A stretch of 64,000 nt of DNA, from contig JAPXFQ010002816.1 in NCBI GenBank assembly GCA_028564705.1, positions 170,970 to 234,969 of the forward strand, in the 5' to 3' direction. Under the pieces are notes generated by a model that was not told the origin of the DNA, did no database searches, and saw nothing but the letters and a program-made list of their open reading frames with translations. The translations under genes and the position numbers were made by a program. This document shows positions 56,876 through 64,000 of the stretch, in pieces. The stretch comes from Apricaphanius iberus (Eukaryota > Chordata > Actinopteri > Cyprinodontiformes > Aphaniidae). Every line of letters begins with the position of its first letter. Positions within the stretch are counted from its first letter, which is position 1.

Positions 56876-57507
56876 AACATTTTAGTCGACGGAAACCATC
56901 AGAACATCGTGTCGAGAGTTGGATGAATATCGAGGGGATGGAAAAAGAATCTTCCAGACATCGCATCCAGTGTCAACATCTGGACGCCGACTGGGTCACT
57001 AGATGACGCTTTGAACTCGGCAAAGGTTCCAAAGTACATCCGGAACCAAAAGTGGAGTGGCCTGCTTGTGCGGAACTTGGGGGACAAAGGGAGGGGGGTT
57101 GTGACCACAAGGGATTTTAAAGAAGGGGAAATCGTCTGCGATTACCACGGGAAGCTGGTAAGTGGAAAAGAGGGACAGGAAATACACTCAAAGACATCAT
57201 CTGAACGTACTGGATACATGTTCTTTTACACAAAAAATGGACAATCCATGTGCATTGATACACACGAGGAGAGGTGTGAATGCCACCCAGAAATTCAGAC
57301 TTATGGGTGACTAATAAATCACTCACACAAAAAAAGGCAAATTTGAGGCCAAAGCTGTTCACACTGTCATCGGAGGAAGGAGAGACTGATGTGATAGTGT
57401 TTTTTGCCTCCAGAGACATTACAGTAAATGAGGAAGTTCGCTTTGAATACTGTATAAAGAAGGATTCCTTTTCTGGGGTGGGTCGGGATTTGGACTGGCT
57501 TGTTTAG
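56876..57507 (+). pseudogene. SET-domain (KMT5A-like histone methyltransferase) relic
   Basis: Begins after an acceptor-like cttctattgcag (56,864-56,875). The frame 57,011-57,310 has KWSGLLVRNLGDKGRGVVTT, EGEIVCDYHGKL and GYMFFYTKNGQSMCIDTHEE, the first half of a SET domain. Then TGA replaces an Arg codon just before L-I-N-H-S, the pseudoknot motif. An A7 run shifts the frame, and 57,280-57,507 continues NLRPKLFTLSSEEGE, VIVFFASRDITVNEEVRFEY (the second SET box, ending E-Y for D-Y) and a GVGRDLDWLV end. The order and the ASRDI-EE-Y box are closest to KMT5A (H4K20 monomethyltransferase). Upstream, another shift near 56,940 is likely. At least two lesions make it inactive. It is on the same strand as copy B, 267 bp past its stop. 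Confidence 0.75.
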
Positions 57508-58955
57508 CAACCCTCAACTTTTTTTTCCTTCTATTTTCGGAAGATTTTTCTGTTTTCTGTTGTGTTTGTATAAAGTGATTTATGGTTGGGGTTAGTTGGT
57601 TCTATTGGGCCAAAGACTGGTCATCATTACTGACAGAGTTACGTACACATTCAAACAAAAATATCAAACAAACAAATATCTTATGTTGTAAGTATAGAGC
57701 AACCGATTATTTTGTCTGGAAGAAGAGCATAACGTTATCTGTCCGTAGAGTTAGCTGCCGCTAGCTAATGCCGGATCGCCTCCCATATCACCTCAGAATA
57801 GCCAAGGTGGACACTTTTTAAATATCAACTACAGCATTTATTTGATATAAACGGGTTTCTTTGATTTGATCCAGTCTGAATTATATCTAGTTTGTAATGT
57901 TAGTCGCTAAGTAGTGACGTAGTTAATGGGTAGCTTGCTTCCACTAAGCAATGGAGATTATAATTTAACTTGACGCTACAATGGTAGATTTTTTACCTGT
58001 ATTTAACTACTATGATCATATTCTAGCAATATAGCTGTTTAATTTATCAATAAGATCACCTTTTTATCTGTAATAAAATATTTCAAGCATAATGTTAAAG
58101 CTCGGTGACAGTACACTGTTGTAAATGTCTCCGCGTTGCACCATGGGTGTTTTATTGAATCAATACTCAATATTGTATTGGATTGCATGACTTTTACAAT
58201 TTTTTGCTTTTTTACATTGTTTAAAACTTTTTTTCATCAATAATTAAAAAATTTTATTTAGATTTTTCTATATATGTAACAGAAAGAAAATATTGGCCAC
58301 TGAATTTTACAGATCCGTCCCAAAAATAACTAACAGGCTCATCAAATTATCTGATCCACTGGTGATTCTACTCATCTGTCAACCAAACCTCGCCAAAATC
58401 ATCCTCACTTGCAGCGAGACAGAGAACTTTACTGCTGTTTACTTGCTTATAAGCGGTCTTTTTTCTCGCCTGTTTTCGATCGCATCTGCTATTATTTCCA
58501 CTGATTTTTACAGCCCTCCCACCTCGGTGACAATTAGCGTTATGATGACCACCTTGCTACCCGAACACATACCTTTCTCTCACCGGGAGAACGTGATGCA
58601 GAGCTGGAATGTGCTGCTTTTGGAGCATCATGGCGAAACGGGACTGGCTGTTGCAGAAGGACATTTTAGTTTCACTTTCTCCCGGGGCAACTGAACAGGT
58701 CAGAGGTAAATATTAATCTTCAGAATCTGAATAAGCCAATACTTCACGTCGGGGAACTCCAACATCTCGGCCTCATAAGTTTTATCTTTCTAAAAGTCGC
58801 TTTCTCTATACTGTGACCGCGGTAGCTGCATCTCGCGTCCCCCGCTCGCGGCGCTGACGTAAAGGCCGATTTACTCCAAATGTTTCCATGGTAACACACC
58901 CAAAAAAGTGTCCAAGATTAAAGGTACACATGTCCGCCATCTCCTGGTGTAAAGC
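57508..58955. other. Non-coding, no gene seen
   Basis: AT-rich 57,508-58,290, then balanced sequence. A 133-codon plus-strand frame (58,293-58,694) begins without an ATG in good context and shows no domain. It may be leader sequence of an unknown repeat. Confidence 0.4.
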
Positions 58956-58974
58956 AGTAATTAAATTAGTGGCC

Positions 58975-60880
58975 CTATCTACAGCTGTGGCTCGTTAAAG
59001 TCAGCAATGTTGCTTGTTGCAATACTGCGACTTTGGCGCATAGAGGGTTAACTGACAGTATGTCGGTACACAGGATGTTAATGTCCTCCATATAGAGAAT
59101 GCATTTAGCTATTTGCCCTTGTGCTCCCAGGATATTAACACCCCTGATCCATGGGTCCTTTCTCAACATCCGGGCTAATGGCTCCACTGCTAATACATAA
59201 AGGGAGGCGGATAGTGGACATCCCTGACGGACACCGCAGTCTAAGTTTACTGATTTTGACAACCACCCATTTACCAGAAATTTGCTCCTACTCCCTCAAT
59301 ACAGCAATCCCACCCATTCAATAAATCTTGCTGGAAAACCCACTTTTTGCAGTACTTGGAATAAGTACTGGTGCAAGACCCGATCAAATGCTTTTCAAAG
59401 TCTAAATTTGCAACTATGAGCCGCATATTTCTGTCTCTCGCATAACAGATGGTGTCCCTATTCAGAACATGGCTGTCCGCTATATTCCTCCCTTGGACTG
59501 CACAGGCTTGGTCTGGGTGGATTAACTTGCCCATGACCTTAGGCATCCTTGTGGCCAATATTTTGCTGAAAAGTTTGCAATCACAATTCAGCAAAGTTAT
59601 TGGACTCCAGTTTTTTAGGTCTGCTATGTCACCTTTTTTGTACATCAGTGTCACCGTTCCCGTTCTGAAGCTGTCAGGCAAGATCTTCAGTTGTTCAAAT
59701 TCTCCCAGGACCTGGAGGAGGTCTGGGGCTATCAAGCCCCAAAAGGTCTGGTAGAACTCCTTTGGGAGCCCGTCTGGCCCGGTGTTTTCCCATTTTTAAA
59801 ACTATTCAGCGCCTGGATTACCTCAATAAGGGTAAAATCTTTTGTCAGCCTCTCATTTTCCTCTGAAACCTTTTCCCACCCATCCATCAACTCTTCTAAC
59901 CTTTCTGGGTTCATTGTTTTAACCGTATATAAGTCTTTTGGAGCTCTTCTACCATCTTTAAAATTTCTTTGGGCCTTTTGGCTGCCTGTCCATCTCTCCT
60001 TTTAATTTCGACCACATGTGATGTTTTACTCATTATTCTTTTAAAGAAGTATCTTGTACACCTCTTCCCTTCTTCTAGCTCTCTCTCCTTACTTCTTGTT
60101 ATGGTTGATCTCATGATCTCAGATTGTAATATCTCTGGAGCCTTTTTTTGTAAACCCTTCATCTGTCTGTTCTCCCTGCCCTTTTTTTCTTTCCTTCCCA
60201 AATAAAGAAGTTTTTTGTCCTTTCTTTTACCATCTCCCACCAGTTTGCCCGAGTCTCAAAGAGATCTTGCAAAGTACACCAGTCTTTATATCTCTCTCTG
60301 TACTTGTCACTTATGTCCTGATCCTCGAATAGGGAGCAATTTAGTTTGCATACTCCTCTACCTCTCTGCTCCTCCTCCCTAAGGGACACTTTGCATGTCA
60401 GTATTGCATGGTCGGAGAAGAAGGTAGGTTTTATAGTTGCGTCAATTGGTATGACATTTCTGCCGAATATGTAGTCGATCCTTGATGCTTTTATGCAGTT
60501 ATCGCTCTCCCAGGTAAAACCTTCATCCCTTGGGTGTATGTTTTTATAAAAATACACCATTTTAAAATCCCGGACATTAATTTTTTAATTATCACACTTT
60601 CTTTTACTCTTAAATGTGGGTTTTTTATTAAAACTGCCACCCGATCATTTTTATTTTCTTTTGATCCACTCCAGAACGACCTACGTGGCCATATGTCCTC
60701 CCATTGCCTATACTCCCTTTGGTATGGGAGAAAACATTCCTGCAATAAGAATAAGTCTGAGTTAAACTTTTCTAAAAAGGATAAAATGCATTGAGCTCTC
60801 AACTTGGTCTTTACTCCCCTAACATTAATAGTGGAAATGGCCAGGACCATTATAATGACTAAGATGTTTCTTACAGCCAT
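58975..60880 (-). pseudogene. Tx1-clade LINE ORF2 (endonuclease + reverse transcriptase), disrupted
   Basis: The ATG at 60,880 lies 10 bp after the ORF1 stop. Endonuclease: ISTINVRGVKTKLRAQC and SDLFLLQECF at the start, then a gap (part of the middle deleted near 60,540). GFTWESDNCIKASRIDYIFG and FFSDHAILTCKVSL come at the end, with metal-binding D and S-D-H. RT: LNSFKNGKTPG, FRTGTVTLMYKKGD, NWSPITLLNCDCKLFSK, HPDQACAVQGRNI and LIVANLDFEK (first Asp) at 59,735-59,271. GVRQGCPLSASLYVLAVEPL and ILYMEDINIL (Y-M-E-D in place of Y-M-D-D) are at 59,262-58,975. At least four frame changes. The mutated RT box confirms decay. Confidence 0.88.
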
Positions 60881-60889
60881 TAAGAGTTT

Positions 60890-62174
60890 CTAAGGTTGAG
60901 GTTCTTCTATAATCTCCTTTGAGTGTAGCTCCTCTTTTACCCCTTGCATTGAAGGTGAGGGGTCTGGACCCCTCTCCCCCTCCCTCTTTCTAGGTGTCAT
61001 TCTCTGTCTCAGAGCTTTGTTCATCATTTGCTCTTGGGGTTTCGACTGTAAAACTACATTTAAAAAGGACATTTCATTTGGTGAGTCTTGAGGAAAGACC
61101 CTGGGTTCTTCCTCAGATGAGATGTCAGTAGTCTCTCCCATTCTTCCCCTTTTCTCTACCATGGTGATTGTGTCTGGAGATAGTTCTGATGCTGGCCTCT
61201 TCTGAAGCTGTATATCCGGTGGAGTAACTTCCACACACTCTTCGCCCTCCTGTTCCTCCCTACTCCCTGAGTCTTCAATCCCTCCAAACTCTATCTCTAG
61301 ATATCCCCCTTCTTCCTGTGTTCCTGCCTGATTAAACTCCTCTGGCTGCTCCCCTCTCCCAGCCTCCTCATGGATCTCTCCACCAATCACAGGATTTGGC
61401 GGTAGATTTGAATTTCCCTCCAAAATCTACTTTCCTGCTACCTCTATCTTTTCTGTTTGTCCTTTTGCCTTTTTACTTCTTAATTAATTGGCAAAGCCTC
61501 GCCACACAAGTAGCACTTTCTTCCATTCCTGCACTCTACAAAGGTATGTCCTATTACCCTAGACTTCCCACAGACAACTTTTTCACATGCCTCTGCCAAA
61601 TGTCCATGCTCCCCACACCTTCTGCACGGTTTTGGCTGTCCCTGGTAGTGTATGTAGCCTCTGTTTTCTCCCAGCACTATCATTGAGGGGAGCTGCTTCA
61701 GGCCCTGGAAACCCCGAGGGTCTCCTACTGTTAAATGGGGACCCTCCAGGCACAATTCCAGATGCCGTCCGCATCTCTAACCTTCATAGGCTGGCCTTTT
61801 ACAGAGCAGTATCTTCCCAACCACATACAAACGTTTGAAGCGTTGACAGTTTCATTAAACATCCTGACAATCACCGTTTTAAGGACATTATGAGTCAGTT
61901 TTTCCACCTCAAAAGCTTCAAATTGGGTTCGCTCATTCTCATACCTGTTCCAGAAATCTTTCAGTATTGTGCTCGAGCAAAAGCTCACATCAAAGCCTTT
62001 ATTAAAAGGCAGGGTCAGGATGCAGTTTAACTCTCCTGGGGAAAATTTAAGGGTATGTTGCATCATATTTCTGGAGAAATCCAGTCTTGACATCCCAGCT
62101 TGTCCTTCTCCTCCTTCTTTAAGTCGGAAACGCACACTGTGGTGCCACTTCATGCCAGAATAGTTAGCCGACAT
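60890..62174 (-). pseudogene. Tx1-clade LINE ORF1 (zinc-knuckle RNA-binding protein), frameshifted
   Basis: Three blocks in order. 62,174-61,731 starts MSANYSGMKWHHSVRFRLKE and includes FETKLTHN-like beta-rich sequence and WLGRYCSVKGQP, an RRM-like gag domain. 61,755-61,480 has [20 protein letters not shown] and three CCHC-type knuckles ([34 protein letters not shown]...). The second knuckle has Ser-Arg where Cys is expected. 61,423-60,890 is an acidic Glu-rich tail with KRPASELSPD and RQRMTPRKREGERG. This is the usual layout of Tx1/L1-group ORF1 proteins of fish and frogs. Frames break between blocks. Confidence 0.85.
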
Positions 62175-62390
62175 GATGGAGGAACCACGGGCTCACCAAA
62201 CCACAGCACACAGTCCTTCTAAACAGAGAGAGAAGGGGAGAAAGACAAAGCCAATGTTATGAGGTCCCAGAAGGGATCTTTTCACACACAAAAAAAGTTC
62301 CTTAGCTTGGCTACTACAAGTCAAACCCAGGTTTTGTCAAAAAAAAAGGCAATTTTTTCCTCTAGATGAATCAGAGCTGCTACTAAAAGC

Positions 62391-62428
62391 ACCCTTTACA
62401 CCACCCTGAGAAGGGTGGTGTAAAGGGT
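62391..62428 (-). repeat. Perfect 17-bp hairpin in the LINE 5' leader
   Basis: accctttacaccaccct (62,391-62,407), tetraloop-size loop gaga, agggtggtgtaaagggt (62,412-62,428): perfect complement. It lies ~40 bp after the U2 junction and ~220 bp before the ORF1 ATG on the transcribed minus strand. It could stabilise or regulate the element RNA. Confidence 0.9.
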
Positions 62429-62464
62429 CACTGTCAAGTCCTCATGGCAAAAATCAAGTCAGAT

Positions 62465-62516
62465 CTGATAAGAACAGATACTACACTTGATCTTAGCCAA
62501 AAGGCCGAGAATCGAT
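62465..62516 (-). ncRNA. U2 snRNA 5' fragment (gene interrupted by LINE)
   Basis: On the minus strand from 62,516: ATCGATTCTCGGCCTTTTGG then CTAAGATCAAGTGTAGTATC and TGTTCTTATCAG. This is the first ~52 nt of U2 snRNA, including the branch-point-recognition sequence GUAGUA and stem I, with one change at position 5 (C to A). The sequence leaves the U2 consensus right after TTATCAG, where the LINE leader begins. Only an incomplete RNA could be made. Whether the flank above 62,516 is a U2 promoter (proximal/distal sequence elements) could not be shown. Confidence 0.92.
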
Positions 62517-63380
62517 GAGGCTAAAGGCGTACAGTCACAAGTGCTCTTTTTAGATGGTGGCATCGTCTGGATCGTTGTTCTAATACTACGTGATCCGATA
62601 AACCAGTCACTTAGCAACTCCACCCTAGTCTCTTTTTTTGGCACAAGCACATACTCTGTCACAAGAAGTGAGCTAAGACTAGCCACTGACTGCCAATAAA
62701 TTTTGACTGACCTGGTCAGACACATGAGACAGAGAACACTGGGCATAGCCCATGGGTAAAGCAGGGAATAATCTATGTTTCCCCTGCTGGTAAAAAAAAA
62801 AATTCTTACCACCGTTCATCCCATGAAACCTCCTTGGGCACCATCCTCAAGCACCGCCCAGGATTCCGGTCCACCGGATCATGTCAGTGAACGTGATCCG
62901 GTGTAAGCTTTACGCGGTAACTGGAGTTTGCTGTTCTCCGTTTCTTTCTTACTATACAAAAAAAATTGGCTTTGCGGACGGCAGCCATTATATGTTCCAA
63001 AATGTTGATGATCCTTGGGTGTTTTTTGGATGGTGAGACAATAACATAAACAAAATAATTAAAGAAATAACAAACGTACGAAGAAAAAAAATGTCCCATA
63101 TGTAAAGTTAGGGGGGAGTTTCTTTAACTTTGTGTTAAAATATAAAACTTAATGTTTCTGTTATATACGTTGTCATTCCTAGGTAGGGTGACCCAGAGTG
63201 GATAATTTATACCACGCTGTAAGGTAAATTTTTAATTTGTTTTAAGCAACTCTGTGAACCAGTATTTGATTAATTGTAATAAATTCTAAAGAAAATGTAA
63301 TTACTCTTGTCTCCTCTCTGATAAAAATGAGCACGCATGGAATTTATAGAGTTTAGGTTTAAATTGAATATAGATTAAAA
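62517..63380. other. Upstream flank of U2 fragment; small inverted repeat
   Basis: No gene. caccggatca (62,873-62,882) and tgatccggtg (62,894-62,903) form a perfect 10-bp inverted repeat with an 11-bp loop. The remainder may be U2-unit spacer or promoter, but I cannot identify a PSE with confidence. Confidence 0.4.
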
Positions 63381-63382
63381 TC

Positions 63383-63600
63383 CTATACGGGTCACACATG
63401 CGCAAATGCAAGTCAGACCATGAAGACATGTCTAAGTGGGGCCCCATATGGGGTATATTGAGCTAATATGGGCAAAAATTTGAAATTAGCTTAGGATTGT
63501 TTAGCACACATTGTGAGTCCTCATGGGTGAACCAAATTAAACCCATATGGACAAATATAGGTGGGCATCCATCGTAGGTCTTATCTGGGTCAGGAGTGGT
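63383..63600. repeat. Second copy of the 40.6-kb fish repeat
   Basis: gggtcacacatgcgcaaatg, caagtcagaccatgaagac and tctaagtggggccccata match 40,604-40,663 with about three differences. It is followed by further 'accaaattaaacccatatgg'-type units. Confidence 0.8.
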
Positions 63601-64000
63601 AAATGTGTACACCTTAGAAGTTCCTTCATGTATTTTTGATCTGAAAAACCTTACTCTTCAACTTAAATCCTCAAATTATATAACAAGAAATACATATTAT
63701 TTTCTTTGAGCTGGTGCAATTGCTGCAAATTATGAATGAGGAATGAAGACTATAAGCACCTCAACTGTGGAACTCCCTTTGTCTTCATGGTAGTTGAACC
63801 ATAGAACATTTTGAAATACAGCTAAAGAAGCGTTAATTTAATAGAGCTGATATGAAAGTTGTTTATCATAATTTTGTCATACTTTTGCTACAATTATATT
63901 TATGTTTTTGTTATATGTTACTACATTTTGCAGGTGCAGTTGCTTAAACTCAGGGATCTTCTAAAGATCATTGTTAGATGATCAACAAATTATACCAAAC
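63601..64000. other. Non-coding, no gene seen
   Basis: AT-rich tail of the window without recognisable features. Confidence 0.4.

Larger units (their letters stand above)
58960..62464 (-). mobile_element. Tx1-clade LINE (Keno-like), inserted in a U2 snRNA gene, 3'-truncated
   Basis: On the minus strand: a 5' leader from 62,464, ORF1 (62,174-60,890) with three zinc knuckles, and ORF2 (60,880-58,975) with APE endonuclease and RT. The 5' end touches a U2 snRNA 5' fragment in the same orientation. Keno is the Tx1-clade LINE known to insert specifically in U2 genes of fish, so identity by position and ORF type is likely. RT ends soon after the Y-M-x-D box near 58,975 and no 3' tail or U2 3' part is found within view, so the 3' end was lost secondarily. 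Multiple frameshifts: inactive. Confidence 0.82.

Noticed and set aside
58293..58694. 133-codon frame as host gene
   Set aside because: No ATG in good context at its start and no domain recognised.
62517..62620. U2 promoter elements upstream of the U2 fragment
   Set aside because: No proximal sequence element at the expected ~55-bp distance could be recognised by eye.

Overview
The window is vertebrate, almost certainly teleost, nuclear DNA: AT-rich, intron-like, with spliced exon signals (GT...AG), a Tc1/mariner element, a Ngaro-type tyrosine-recombinase retrotransposon, L1-like and Tx1-like LINEs, an interrupted U2 snRNA gene and several copies of the long interspersed repeat common in fish genomes. 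No host protein-coding gene is convincingly present. Most long open frames are transposon pieces or chance frames.

Layout. 1-21 kb: AT-rich non-coding DNA with short relic repeats, a perfect 23-bp hairpin, a foldback element with long inverted arms (15.2-16.2 kb), an intact-ended hAT-type element with an 8-bp target duplication (16,181-17,620), and a few stretches that look like conserved regulatory DNA. 21.1-22.35 kb: possible LTR/primer-binding-site relic. 22,356-26,518 (minus strand): a Ngaro-type element with textbook split direct repeats (A1 - genes - B1A2 - B2), gag-like and zinc-finger frames, RNase H and tyrosine recombinase remnants, most of its reverse transcriptase deleted. 26.5-29.1 kb: relics, including a LINE tail and a Ty3/Gypsy LTR fragment. 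29.1-34.8 kb: non-coding. 34.9-38.8 kb (plus): a broken L1-like LINE.

38.9-57.5 kb is the most unusual part. It holds at least five relics (38.9, 41.4, 46.3, 52.7 and 53.4 kb) of one multi-exon family. The best copy (53.4-56.6 kb, plus) has eight exons in consistent splice phase and would encode about 694 residues: two N-terminal zinc-finger-like motifs, a coiled-coil/acidic part, a Pro/Ser linker, a core-binding part and a tyrosine-recombinase catalytic domain with Arg, Lys, Arg, His and Tyr in order. Only one single-base frameshift breaks it. This is a Crypton-like element family. Directly downstream on the same strand lies a decayed SET-domain (KMT5A-like histone methyltransferase) frame. 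Another copy (46.3-48.4 kb) has lost its whole catalytic core by internal deletion and keeps the DNA-binding end. Tandem repeats (77 bp, 118 bp, 153 bp with tRNA-like B boxes), a TIR-bounded unit and a Tc1 element lie between the copies.

58.96-62.5 kb (minus): a Tx1-clade LINE whose 5' end abuts the first ~52 nt of a U2 snRNA, as expected for the U2-targeting Keno group, with a perfect 17-bp hairpin in its 5' leader. 62.5-64 kb: spacer and a repeat that also occurs at 40.6 kb.
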